The translations under genes were made by a program, and so were the position numbers. DNA of 64,000 bases from Mycolicibacterium septicum DSM 44393. GTDB taxonomy: Bacteria > Actinomycetota > Actinomycetes > Mycobacteriales > Mycobacteriaceae. The DNA is taken from the NCBI RefSeq assembly GCF_000455325.1, contig NZ_HG322953.1, positions 370,110 through 434,109 of the forward strand, written 5' to 3'. The notes beneath the pieces were generated by a model. The model made no database searches. It worked only from the letters and a program-made list of their open reading frames with translations, and was not told the DNA's origin. Below, one piece after another: positions 42,479 to 50,543 of the stretch (the stretch's first letter is position 1; the number at the start of each line of letters is the position of its first letter).

Positions 42479-43318
42479 ATGTGGCGGCTACGGGTGGTGC
42501 ACTCCACGGGATACGCCTACAAGTCGGCGGTGACCGCGTCCTTCAACGAGGCCCGGCTGACCCCGCGTTCGGATTCGCGGCAGAACGTGATCCTGAACCG
42601 GGTCGAGACCATCCCGGCCACCAGGTCCTACCGGTATGTCGACTACTGGGGCACCGCGGTGACGGCATTCGACCTGCACGCCCCGCACACCGAGTTGGAG
42701 GTCTCGGGGTCCTCGGTGGTCGAGACCGAGGTCGCCGAGAAACCCGAGGAGCTGGTGGGCTGGGATGATCTGCGCTCGGAGGCCGTGATCGACCGGTTTG
42801 ACGAGGTGCTCAGCCCGACGCACTACACCCCGCGCAGCCGGCGCATCGCGCGGGTCGGGCAGCGGATCGCCAAGGAACACAACCCGTTCGATGCCGTGAC
42901 GGCCGTGGCGCAGTGGGTGCGCAGCGAGCTCGACTATGTTCCGGGGACCACCGGGGTGCACTCGTCGGGTCTGGATGCCCTGCGCGAGGGCAAGGGCGTG
43001 TGTCAGGACTTCGCCCATCTTTCGCTGATCATGTTGCGGTCCATGGGAATTCCCGCCCGGTACGTCTCGGGCTACCTTCATCCTTCGCGCGAGGCGGTGG
43101 TGGGGGACACGATCGACGGGCAGAGTCACGCCTGGATTCAGGCCTGGACCGGCGGGTGGTGGCACTACGACCCGACCAACGACAGCGAGATCACGGAGCA
43201 GTACATCAGCGTCGGTGTGGGCCGGGACTACTCGGATGTGGCCCCGCTCAAGGGAATTTATTCGGGCGAAGGGTCGACGGATCTCGACGTGGTGGTGGAG
43301 GTCACCCGACTGGCTTGA
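42479..43318 (+). CDS. Transglutaminase-like cysteine protease
   Basis: 279 residues. The N-terminal beta domain (residues 1-100; start MWRLRVVHSTGYAYKS) is the bacterial transglutaminase N-terminal domain. The papain-like catalytic triad is complete: Cys175 in KGVCQDFAHL, His217 in QSHAWIQAW and Asp231 in HYDPTND. It probably breaks or forms amide bonds on the product of the ATP-grasp partner. ATG 42479 follows the alpha-E stop without a gap. Its last 17 bases overlap the convergent MarR gene. Counterpart of Rv2409c. Confidence 0.93.
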   Translation: MWRLRVVHSTGYAYKSAVTASFNEARLTPRSDSRQNVILNRVETIPATRSYRYVDYWGTAVTAFDLHAPHTELEVSGSSVVETEVAEKPEELVGWDDLRSEAVIDRFDEVLSPTHYTPRSRRIARVGQRIAKEHNPFDAVTAVAQWVRSELDYVPGTTGVHSSGLDALREGKGVCQDFAHLSLIMLRSMGIPARYVSGYLHPSREAVVGDTIDGQSHAWIQAWTGGWWHYDPTNDSEITEQYISVGVGRDYSDVAPLKGIYSGEGSTDLDVVVEVTRLA

Positions 43319-43793
43319 CGCGGCCGGTGCGGCCGAGATTGCGGAAGCCGGGGTGCACGTGCGGCGTCAGCCCCTGGTGGTCGGCGAGGATCTGTAGCAG
43401 GGCGTGCAGCTCGTCGCGCTGTCCGGCGTCGAGCCCGGCGGTCAGCTGTTCATCGTGCCGCCGCGCCAGCTCCCCGATGCGGCGCAGTGCCTTTTTGCCT
43501 GCGGTGCTGAGGAACAACGCGTGGAGGCGGCGATCGTCGGGGTTGCGGCGGCGCTCGACGTAGCCGCGGTCTTCCAGATCGTCGACATAACTGACAACGC
43601 GACTGGGTAGCAGGCCCAGCTGGGTGCTCAGGGACTGCTGGCTGAGCCCGGGTTGCGCTCCGATGGCGCGCAGGATTCCGGCGTGCGGTGGGGTGAGCTC
43701 GATCGTCGCCATCTGTTCGGCGAACTGCGCCGCGGCCCCGTGGCCGAGCTGCGCCAACAGAAATGCCACGGTGTCGGGCCGTCCGTTCTCCAC
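43302..43793 (-). CDS. MarR family transcriptional regulator
   Basis: 163 residues. The winged helix-turn-helix is clear (QPGLSQQSLSTQLGLLPSRV then YVERRRNPDDRRLHALFLS), with long terminal helices for dimerisation. GTG 43793 lies 6 bases after a minus-strand TACGGT box, so it is probably leaderless. It is divergent from a membrane protein and luciferase-like oxidoreductase; two inverted repeats between them are likely operators. The inducer is unknown. Confidence 0.92.
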   Translation of the reverse strand: MENGRPDTVAFLLAQLGHGAAAQFAEQMATIELTPPHAGILRAIGAQPGLSQQSLSTQLGLLPSRVVSYVDDLEDRGYVERRRNPDDRRLHALFLSTAGKKALRRIGELARRHDEQLTAGLDAGQRDELHALLQILADHQGLTPHVHPGFRNLGRTGRVKPVG

Positions 43794-43799
43794 CGTCGA

Positions 43800-43889
43800 A
43801 CCGTATCACGATGAAATCGTTCAAAAACAAAAATATTCAGAAGGTTGAGTTCGGCGCGAACCGGGCATATCGTTCAACTCATGAACGAT
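43800..43889. promoter_or_regulatory. Divergent leaderless promoters with two MarR-type operators
   Basis: The minus-strand -10 is TACGGT (43805-43800). Operator 1 is ACGAT-GAA-ATCGT (43808-43820), just upstream of it. The plus-strand -10 is TATCGT (43868-43873), 7 bases before ATG 43881. Operator 2, ATCGTTCA-ACTCA-TGAACGAT (43869-43889), is perfect and covers that -10 and the start codon. The half-site ATCGTTCA recurs at 43816-43823. Confidence 0.7.
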
Positions 43890-44588
43890 TCAACGGGAGA
43901 TCGAATTCGCACCGACCGGCCGACCGGACGGCAGGGCGGACCGCCCTTGGCCCCGGTAGCGGCCGTATCCCTGGCGCTGCTGCTGGCCGGACTCGCCGTC
44001 GGTGTTGCACTCGGCGGGGTGATGCCGTTGCCCTACGGCCCGGCGGCCGAGGTCGTTCGATACATCCACGACAACCACTCCGCGGTGCAGGCCAGTGCGG
44101 TCGGCACGTTCGCCGCCTCGGTACCGCTGGCCATCTATGCCGCGACCGTGAGCACGCGCTTGCGGCAACTGGGCGTGACGGCGCCCGGGGCCACCATCGC
44201 GCTGGCCGGCGGCATTCTGGCGGCGGGCGCCCTCGCGTTGTCCGGGTTGATCTGCTGGACGATGTCCAGGGCTGAGGTGGTCGTCGACGACGGTCTGATC
44301 CGTGCGCTGTACTACCTGGTATTCCTCACCGGCGGTGTCGGGCACATCGTCGCGCTCGGCTTGCTGCTCGCCGGGATCGCGGTGCCCGGCCTCGTCCTGG
44401 GACTACTGCCGCGACCGGTGGCCTGGATCGGGCTGGTGATCGCCGCGCTGGCGGAACTGGCCACGCTGGTGTTGATCTGGCCGGGATCGGCGGTGATCCT
44501 GCCGATCGCCCGGTTCACGGGTCTCATCTGGCTCATCGTGGTCGGTGCACTCCTGCCGGCGCGGCGGGTCGCTCGGAGGCGGGCATGA
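43881..44588 (+). CDS. Six-helix integral membrane protein (DUF4386-like)
   Basis: 235 residues: a polar N-terminus of about 25 residues, then six hydrophobic segments (near 26-46, 74-95, 105-125, 140-160, 165-180 and 205-230). No transport or catalytic signature is readable; the general shape recalls the DUF4386 family. ATG 43881 is supported by the -10 box 7 bases upstream; a TTG at 43845 is possible with AGAAGG upstream. The final ATGA overlaps the oxidoreductase start. Probably under MarR control. Confidence 0.75.
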   Translation: MNDSTGDRIRTDRPTGRQGGPPLAPVAAVSLALLLAGLAVGVALGGVMPLPYGPAAEVVRYIHDNHSAVQASAVGTFAASVPLAIYAATVSTRLRQLGVTAPGATIALAGGILAAGALALSGLICWTMSRAEVVVDDGLIRALYYLVFLTGGVGHIVALGLLLAGIAVPGLVLGLLPRPVAWIGLVIAALAELATLVLIWPGSAVILPIARFTGLIWLIVVGALLPARRVARRRA

Positions 44589-45466
44589 AACTCAGCGTGA
44601 GCGTCACGAACTACTCGTGGCGGGAGCCGATTCACGAGCGGCTGGCCTCGATGGCGCCCTTTCTCGATGGCACTGCCGTCGACACGCTGTGGGTGGCCGA
44701 TCACCTGCTCCAGGCCGACCCCGCCAGTCCCGCCGACGAACCGATGCTGGAGGCGTACACCGCGCTCGGGTACCTCGCCGCGGCGACGCGCCGGATTCGA
44801 CTGGGCACCATGGTGACAGCGGCGACCTTCCGCGCGCCCGCGTTGCTGATCAAGGCGGTGACGACGCTCGACGTGCTGTCGAACGGCCGCGCGTGGCTCG
44901 GGCTCGGCGCGGGTTACAACGCGGCCGAGGCGACTGCGATGGGGTTGTTCCTGCCGGGTGTCACAGAGCGGTTCGAGCGGATGACCGAGCTGCTGCAACT
45001 GGCCCAGCACATGTGGCACGGCGACGAATCGGCCTTCCGGGGACAACATTTGGCACTGCAGCGACCGGTCGGCAGTCCACGTCCCGTTACGGTGCCACAC
45101 CCTCCGGTGTTGATCGGCGGCACCGGTGAGCGCCGCACGCTGCGGCTCGTCGCGCAGTACGGTGACGCCTGCAACCTGTTCGACGTTCCCGACGGTGGCC
45201 GAGCCATCCGTCGTCAGCTCGAGGTACTGGACCGGCACTGTTCCGACGTCGGGCGACCAGCCGACGCGGTGCACCGCACGGTCACCACCGGGCTCGAACC
45301 CGGTGAAACGGTGGCACAGCTGGTGCAGCGGTGCCGGGCGCTCACCGAACTCGGCCTGCAGCACGTCGTGCTGATCACCCGCGGACGCCCCTGGGCCGGT
45401 GCGGATCTCGACGTCGCCGCCGGGGCGGCCGATCAGCTTCGCGAGCGGGTACACACCCCGGGATGA
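44585..45466 (+). CDS. Luciferase-like (LLM class) F420 or flavin-dependent oxidoreductase
   Basis: 293 residues, TIM-barrel luciferase family: start MKLSVSVTNYSWREP, VDTLWVADHLLQAD, IRLGTMVTAATFRAPALL, and the cofactor loop GRAWLGLGAGYNAAEA. Such enzymes in mycobacteria usually use coenzyme F420, but the cofactor cannot be fixed from the sequence. It is translationally coupled to the membrane protein (4-base overlap), and its final 34 bases overlap the convergent RNase Z-like gene. Confidence 0.88.
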   Translation: MKLSVSVTNYSWREPIHERLASMAPFLDGTAVDTLWVADHLLQADPASPADEPMLEAYTALGYLAAATRRIRLGTMVTAATFRAPALLIKAVTTLDVLSNGRAWLGLGAGYNAAEATAMGLFLPGVTERFERMTELLQLAQHMWHGDESAFRGQHLALQRPVGSPRPVTVPHPPVLIGGTGERRTLRLVAQYGDACNLFDVPDGGRAIRRQLEVLDRHCSDVGRPADAVHRTVTTGLEPGETVAQLVQRCRALTELGLQHVVLITRGRPWAGADLDVAAGAADQLRERVHTPG

Positions 45467-46293
45467 ACTTCGACCCGGTGCAGGTCGTCGCCCAGTTCGA
45501 TCTGGCGGTCGAACACCGATGCGGCCAGCGCGCGCCAGTCGTCCTCGGTGCCCGCGGCGATCCCGGGCACATAGTGGGTGAGGATCAGGATCCCGACGCC
45601 GGCGCGGGTGGCGGTCGCCGCCGCCTCCTGCACCGAGGAGTGATAGTCGCAGATGTCGCGGATCCGCTGCTGCGGAAGCAATTCGATCAGGTCCTTGCGA
45701 ATCACCGTGTGCACCAAGGCTCCTGCACCGGCGGCCAGCGCGTCCAGGCTGGGACACGGCACGGTGTCACCGGCCGCCACCACCGAGGCACCGCCGTGTT
45801 CGATCCGGAACGCGATGGTCGGTGTGACCGGCCGGTGATCGGTAGGGGCGACCCGGATCTGCACGCCGCCGTGGTCCCACACCACCGCGTCGGTGTATTC
45901 GTGGACCTCCACCCGCGGTGGGCCGGTGAGGTCGGCGTGGTGGGCGATGCGATAGCCGATGTCGTGTCCGAATACCCGCAGCGTCGCATCGACCACTTCT
46001 GCGGTTCCCGGCGGGCCGATGATCGGCAGGGGCGGTGCCTCTGGGGTGAACGTGCTCACCCAGCGGGTGATGATCACGTCGCCCAGGTCGGCGATGTGAT
46101 CGCTGTGCAGGTGGGTCAGCAGGAGCGCGCTGAGCTGGTTGGCGCCCGAGCCGGCGGCGGCCAGACGCTGCAGCACCCCGCGGCCACAGTCGATCAGAAA
46201 CATCTGGTCGCCCGCGCGCACGAGGGTTGACGGTCCGGCCCGCTCCGGATCAGGGATCGGGCTACCGGTACCGAGCAGCGTGACCTCGATCAT
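45433..46293 (-). CDS. RNase Z-like metallo-beta-lactamase hydrolase
   Basis: 286 residues. The metal-binding motif LLTHLHSDHIADLGDV (about residues 60-75) and a later Asp in VAAGDTVPCP and His in LTHYVPG are those of the tRNase Z/arylsulfatase group. It matches Rv2407 by sequence and location. RNase Z cuts the 3' trailer of tRNA precursors, but some members of this subgroup are phosphodiesterases, so the role is probable rather than sure. ATG 46293 starts MIEVTLLGTGSPIP, the usual family N-terminus. Confidence 0.85.
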   Translation of the reverse strand: MIEVTLLGTGSPIPDPERAGPSTLVRAGDQMFLIDCGRGVLQRLAAAGSGANQLSALLLTHLHSDHIADLGDVIITRWVSTFTPEAPPLPIIGPPGTAEVVDATLRVFGHDIGYRIAHHADLTGPPRVEVHEYTDAVVWDHGGVQIRVAPTDHRPVTPTIAFRIEHGGASVVAAGDTVPCPSLDALAAGAGALVHTVIRKDLIELLPQQRIRDICDYHSSVQEAAATATRAGVGILILTHYVPGIAAGTEDDWRALAASVFDRQIELGDDLHRVEVHPGVCTRSRS

Positions 46294-46388
46294 GGCCCCA
46301 TTCCTACTCCGTTCCCGCGACGGATACTCGGAATCGGATTCCTGGCTGTCGCTGGGCGTGGCCCCTTTCCTACCGGCGACCACCGACC

Positions 46389-46394
46389 TAGCCT
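46389..46394 (+). promoter_or_regulatory. -10 box upstream of the CBS-domain gene
   Basis: TAGCCT at 46389-46394 would give a transcript with a leader of about 26 nt carrying CGGAGG (46415-46420), a good ribosome binding site for ATG 46427. Confidence 0.45.
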
Positions 46395-46426
46395 TGTGTG
46401 AGGTGGATCACGATCGGAGGCTGCCG

Positions 46427-46858
46427 ATGCGAATCGCGGACGTGCTGAAAAACAAGGGCACGGCGGTGGTGACGATTTCGCCGGAGACGACGGTGACCGA
46501 ACTGCTGGCCGGCCTGACCGAGCTGAACATCGGTGCCATGGTGGTCATCGGTCCCGGCGGGCTGGCCGGGATCGTCTCCGAACGCGATGTGGTGCGCAAG
46601 CTGCACGAGCGGGGGAGCAGCCTGTTGGCTCAGCCGGTGTCGGAGATCATGACCACGGTGGTGGCGACCTGTACGCCGCACGACACCGTGGATCACCTGA
46701 GTGCGCTGATGACCGAGAACCGGGTGCGCCACATCCCGGTGCTCGACGGCGGCCGGCTGACCGGCATCGTCAGCATCGGTGACATCGTCAAGACCCGCAT
46801 GGAAGAACTCGAGGCCGAGCAGGAACAGCTGCAGGCCTACATCACGCAGAGCCGTTGA
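46427..46858 (+). CDS. Two-CBS-domain protein
   Basis: 143 residues made only of two CBS motifs (start MRIADVLKNKGTAVVTI, then VSEIMTTVVATCTPHDTVDH) plus a C-terminal helix (MEELEAEQEQLQAYI). Such free-standing pairs bind adenine nucleotides and act as energy or redox sensors. Counterpart of Rv2406c; relatives in the DosR regulon are the hypoxic response proteins. Good ribosome binding site CGGAGG 6 bases before the ATG. The 235 bases after it hold a 7-bp inverted repeat (46963-46969 with 46989-46995) and nothing else clear. Confidence 0.92.
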   Translation: MRIADVLKNKGTAVVTISPETTVTELLAGLTELNIGAMVVIGPGGLAGIVSERDVVRKLHERGSSLLAQPVSEIMTTVVATCTPHDTVDHLSALMTENRVRHIPVLDGGRLTGIVSIGDIVKTRMEELEAEQEQLQAYITQSR

Positions 46859-47093
46859 GGCGACGAGGCGACGGAGGCCGACACACGCCGGCAAGGGTTC
46901 GCCAATGGCCTTTGGTCGGTGGAAGTTCGGCGTCGGCGCGGTGACTGTTCGGGCGTAGCTGTAGCGAATATCAAGTAGCGAAGCGATAATTCGCTGCGCT
47001 GAATGCCCCGGTGTGGGTGCGGTCCTGGGGCTATGGTCGGTTGAGACTTGGTCGGCGAGAACCGAACATAACCGGGAAAGGAACCGCTGGGAC

Positions 47094-48635
47094 ATGGATG
47101 TGCCACTGACCCGACGTGGAGTACTGCGGACAGCGGGTATGGCGGCAGCCACCGCCGGTGTCGCCACCGTGATGGCCGCGTGCTCGACCGAGAAGACCTC
47201 GAACGGCTCAGAAACCAGGGAACCCGGCGGCCCGTCGCCGTCGGCCGCGCCCGAATCAGCGGCCGGCGCCGCGGACCTCACCCAGCCCGCCCCCGGGGTA
47301 GGGATGTTCCCGGGATATGCCCAGACGATCGCGCAGTTCGCTTACGTCTGGGGCTGGCCGCTGGTCAACATGCTCAACAGGCGTGCCCAGATCACCCAGG
47401 CGCCGCATCCTGGTCTGCTCGGCGGCATCCTGCCCGTCGCCCCGCAGGGCAGGCTCGCGATGCTGGCCAACTACATCGACCCGGCCGAGACGTTCGTGAC
47501 CTGCCCCAATCAGGACGTGGTGTACGGGTTGGCGTACTTCTCGCTTGATGACCAGCCGGTGATAGCCCAGGTGCCTGATTTCGGCGACCGGTTCTGGGTC
47601 TACGCGCTGTACGACGCGCGCACCGATCAGTTCGGTGAACTCGGCAAGCCGTATGGCACCAAGCCGGGTTTCTATCTCCTGGCCGGACCGAACTGGAAAG
47701 GCGAAAAACCTGACGGTGTGGAGGCGGTGATCAGGAGCGCCACCTCGTTGGCCAACGCCGTGCCGCGAGTCTTCATGGACGACACCCCCGAGGATCATGC
47801 CGCGATCCAGTCGGTGATCAACCAGGTCGACATCTATCCGCTCGGTGATTTCGACGGCAAGATGAGGACCACCGAGTGGGCCAAGCTTGCCACGATCCCC
47901 GCACCGCCCTCCGATGCCGGTGCGGGCGAGACGAAATGGGTTGTGCCCGAGAAGTTTTTCGACGAGTTCGGTTCCATCCTGGATCAGGTGGCCCCCCTAC
48001 CCGGTGAGGAAGCGCTCTACGCACAGTTTCGGGCGCTGCTGGACTCGGCCAATGAGAACCCCGACATCAAAAAGGTTCTCGTCGACACTGCGGTGGGCAC
48101 GGAACACGAAGTCATCGGGCCGTTCTTCCAGTGGGCGCACAACGGACGGCCCGCGGGCAACGGCTGGAACCGCTCAACCAACAACGCGCAGTTCGGGATC
48201 GACTACTTCGACCGCACCGGTACCGCGAGATCCAACATGTTCGACAACCGGCCCACCGAGACGCAGTACTTCTACTCCGACAACGACGCCACCGGCGCCC
48301 CGCTCCACGGCGACAAGCTGTACAAGGTCACCTTCCCTGCCGGCCAGGAACCGCCCGTCAAGGGGTTCTGGTCACTGACGCTCTACAACGACAAGCACCT
48401 GTTCCACCCCAACGACCTCAAGCGCTACTCCTTGGGCACCAAGAACAAGACCCTCAAGCGCAATCCCGACGGATCGCTGACGCTCTACGCCGGCTTGAAG
48501 TCGCCGGGGCCGGACACCGAGTCGAACTGGCTGCCCGCGCCCGCCGGGCCGTTCTCCCTCTACATCCGTGCCTACTGGGGTGAGCCGGGCATCACCGAGG
48601 GCACCTGGAACCCGCCGGCCATCGAGGTGGCCTGA
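47094..48635 (+). CDS. DUF1254/DUF1214 Tat-type lipoprotein
   Basis: 513 residues. The N-terminus has twin arginines (Arg7-Arg8 in LTRRGVLRTAG), a hydrophobic stretch and a lipobox ending at Cys30 (VMAAC), so it is likely exported by Tat and lipid-anchored. The body is a DUF1254 domain (YAQTIAQFAYVWGWPLVNMLN) followed by DUF1214 at the C-terminus (GFWSLTLYNDKHLFHPN). Proteins of this pair are common in actinobacteria without an assigned activity. ATG 47094 is preferred over upstream in-frame codons because the signal begins there. Confidence 0.9.
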   Translation: MDVPLTRRGVLRTAGMAAATAGVATVMAACSTEKTSNGSETREPGGPSPSAAPESAAGAADLTQPAPGVGMFPGYAQTIAQFAYVWGWPLVNMLNRRAQITQAPHPGLLGGILPVAPQGRLAMLANYIDPAETFVTCPNQDVVYGLAYFSLDDQPVIAQVPDFGDRFWVYALYDARTDQFGELGKPYGTKPGFYLLAGPNWKGEKPDGVEAVIRSATSLANAVPRVFMDDTPEDHAAIQSVINQVDIYPLGDFDGKMRTTEWAKLATIPAPPSDAGAGETKWVVPEKFFDEFGSILDQVAPLPGEEALYAQFRALLDSANENPDIKKVLVDTAVGTEHEVIGPFFQWAHNGRPAGNGWNRSTNNAQFGIDYFDRTGTARSNMFDNRPTETQYFYSDNDATGAPLHGDKLYKVTFPAGQEPPVKGFWSLTLYNDKHLFHPNDLKRYSLGTKNKTLKRNPDGSLTLYAGLKSPGPDTESNWLPAPAGPFSLYIRAYWGEPGITEGTWNPPAIEVA

Positions 48636-48688
48636 CAGCGTCGACTGTGACGCCGCCGACCGCCGGGACCGCTCAGGCGGTCAGAGGC

Positions 48689-49315
48689 ATGTGCGATGGT
48701 GGGTTGGTGGCTGCCGTCGATGTCCGTCCTCCGAACAAGTCTGACGTGAAGCGGCTCGCCGCGGTCCTGGGCCGGGCCTTCCACAATGACCCGGTGATGG
48801 CCTGGATCCTGGCCGACGACACCCGTCGCGCCAAGGGGCTGCCGCGGCTGTTCGCGGCGATCACGCGCCACCATTTTCTCGCCGGCGGTGGCGCTGAGGT
48901 GGCCGTCCGGGACGGCGAGATCGGGGCGGCAGCGTTGTGGGACGGTCCGGGCCGCTGGAAACAGACGCCGGGCGAAGAACTGCGCATGCTGCCCACGATG
49001 GTGCTGGCCTTCGGCAGCACCATGCGGCGCGGCCAGCAGGTGGTCGAGCTGATGAAGAAGCAGCACCCGGAGGAGCCGCACTGGTATCTGGCGGTGATCG
49101 GCAGTGATCCCGCGGTGCGAGGCGGCGGGTTCGGGCATGCCCTGATGCAATCGCGCCTCGACCGGGTGGACGCCGAGCATGCACCCGCCTATCTGGAGTC
49201 GAGCAACCCCGACAACGTCCCGTACTACATGCGTTTCGGGTTCGAGGTCACCGGCGAGATCGTGCTGCCCGACGGCGGACCCACCATGACACCGATGTGG
49301 CGGGCGCCGCGGTAG
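48689..49315 (+). CDS. GNAT family N-acetyltransferase
   Basis: 208 residues. The GNAT fold is visible from VDVRPPNKSDVKRLAAVLGRAF to the acetyl-CoA-binding segment AVIGSDPAVRGGGFGHALMQ (Q/RxxGxG/A-like) and the C-terminal ESSNPDNVPYYMRFGFEVTG. The acceptor is unknown; the shape is that of antibiotic- or polyamine-type acetyltransferases. Start uncertain: ATG 48689 is chosen; GTG 48707 is as likely because the fold begins just after it, and GTG 48647 is possible. Confidence 0.85.
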   Translation: MCDGGLVAAVDVRPPNKSDVKRLAAVLGRAFHNDPVMAWILADDTRRAKGLPRLFAAITRHHFLAGGGAEVAVRDGEIGAAALWDGPGRWKQTPGEELRMLPTMVLAFGSTMRRGQQVVELMKKQHPEEPHWYLAVIGSDPAVRGGGFGHALMQSRLDRVDAEHAPAYLESSNPDNVPYYMRFGFEVTGEIVLPDGGPTMTPMWRAPR

Positions 49316-49347
49316 CCGGCCGCGAGGGCAATCGCCGAAGCAGCGTG

Positions 49348-49450
49348 GCTGTTACAGTGCGAAGGCCGACCAACAGGGGAATCCGGTGAAAAGCCGGAAC
49401 TGACGCGCAACGGTATGAGGCACCGCCTCGAGTCCGACTACCTGTGGCCG
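49348..49450 (+). ncRNA. Cobalamin (B12) riboswitch
   Basis: The conserved core is readable. ACAGGGGAA (49371-49379) is followed by the stem CCGGTG-AAAA-GCCGG (49383-49397), then CTGACGCGCAACGGTA (49400-49415). A P7-type hairpin GAGGC-ACC-GCCTC (49417-49429) comes next, and the B12 box AGTCCGACTACCTG (49431-49444) ends it. The order and spacing match adenosylcobalamin-class riboswitches. It ends about 55 bases before the start of the first binding protein, whose ribosome binding site AAGGAAG is at 49491-49497; no intrinsic terminator is obvious, so control is probably at translation, by inference. Confidence 0.9.
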
Positions 49451-49505
49451 GGAATGACCGTTGACGGCTCCGCGACCGGGCCCTGGATCAAAGGAAGTCT
49501 TGGCC

Positions 49506-50543
49506 GTGCGTGTACTCATCGCACTGTTGTCCCTGTTGTCTGTGACGTTGTTGCTCACGGTGGCTTGCGGGCATCGAGAGTCGGGCGCCGACAACCCCGC
49601 CGCCGAGCCCGCCGCGGGCCCGACCAGCTATCCACTCACGATCGAGAACTGCGGTGTGAGAGTCACTTTCGACGGACCGCCGCAGCGGGCCGTGTCGCTG
49701 TACCAGTCCTCGACCGAGATCTTGCTGGCGCTCGGTCTGGCCGATCGGATGGTCGGCACGTCCACCTGGTTCGATCCGGTGCTGCCCGAACTCGCGGCCG
49801 ACAATGCCACGGTGCCCCGGCTGGCGGACAACGACCCGGGGCTGGAGACGGTGCTCGATGTCGAGCCGGACCTGGTGACCTCGGCCAGCGCTCACACCTT
49901 TACTTCCGCGGTGGTCGCCGACCGGTCGAAGTTCGCTCAGCTGGGCATCCCGACGTATCAATCGCCTTCGGTGTGTACCGGGGCGAAAGTCGACGGTGAG
50001 ACCGTCACCCGCATCGAACCGCTGGCCCTCGACACCCTGTTCCGGGAGATCGGTGAGCTGGCCCAGATCTTCGATGTGCAGGAGCGCGGCCGCGACCTGA
50101 TCGACCGGCTCACCCGGCGGCTGGACGACACACCGTCGATCACGGAGCCGGATACCAGCGTCGCATTCTGGTTCTCGGGGCTACGGACGCCGTATCTGGC
50201 CGGCTGCTGCTCGGCGCCCGGGCTGTACGCCACCGAACTCGGCGTCACCAATGTCTTCGCCGATACCCGCGAGGACTGGCCGGAGGTCAGCTGGGAGGCC
50301 CTGGCCGACCGCGACCCCGATGTGCTGGTGCTGGCCGACCTCAATCGACGGCGTGTCGACGGGGACGCGCTGGATGCGAAAGTGAGGTTCCTGGAATCGA
50401 ATCCGGTGACCAGGAACATGACCGCGGTACGCGACAAGCGCTATGTCGTACTGTCCGGATCCGAACTCGACCCCGGAATCCGCGAGATCGATGCCCTGGA
50501 GAAGCTGGCTGCCGGTTTCCGGGCGTTCGGGCTGGCCCGGTGA
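49506..50543 (+). CDS. btuF: ABC transporter substrate-binding lipoprotein, probably for cobalamin (first copy)
   Basis: 345 residues of the BtuF/FecB cluster A family. Signal sequence with Cys21 in LLLTVACG; the -3 residue is Thr, a mild deviation from the lipobox. The mature protein has two lobes joined by a long helix: STEILLALGLADRMVGTSTW in the first, EVSWEALADRDPDVLVLADL in the second. GTG 49506 is 8 bases after AAGGAAG; the in-frame TTG 49500 is too close to it. A cobalamin riboswitch upstream indicates the ligand. The next gene is a close paralogue and overlaps by four bases. Confidence 0.88.
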   Translation: MRVLIALLSLLSVTLLLTVACGHRESGADNPAAEPAAGPTSYPLTIENCGVRVTFDGPPQRAVSLYQSSTEILLALGLADRMVGTSTWFDPVLPELAADNATVPRLADNDPGLETVLDVEPDLVTSASAHTFTSAVVADRSKFAQLGIPTYQSPSVCTGAKVDGETVTRIEPLALDTLFREIGELAQIFDVQERGRDLIDRLTRRLDDTPSITEPDTSVAFWFSGLRTPYLAGCCSAPGLYATELGVTNVFADTREDWPEVSWEALADRDPDVLVLADLNRRRVDGDALDAKVRFLESNPVTRNMTAVRDKRYVVLSGSELDPGIREIDALEKLAAGFRAFGLAR

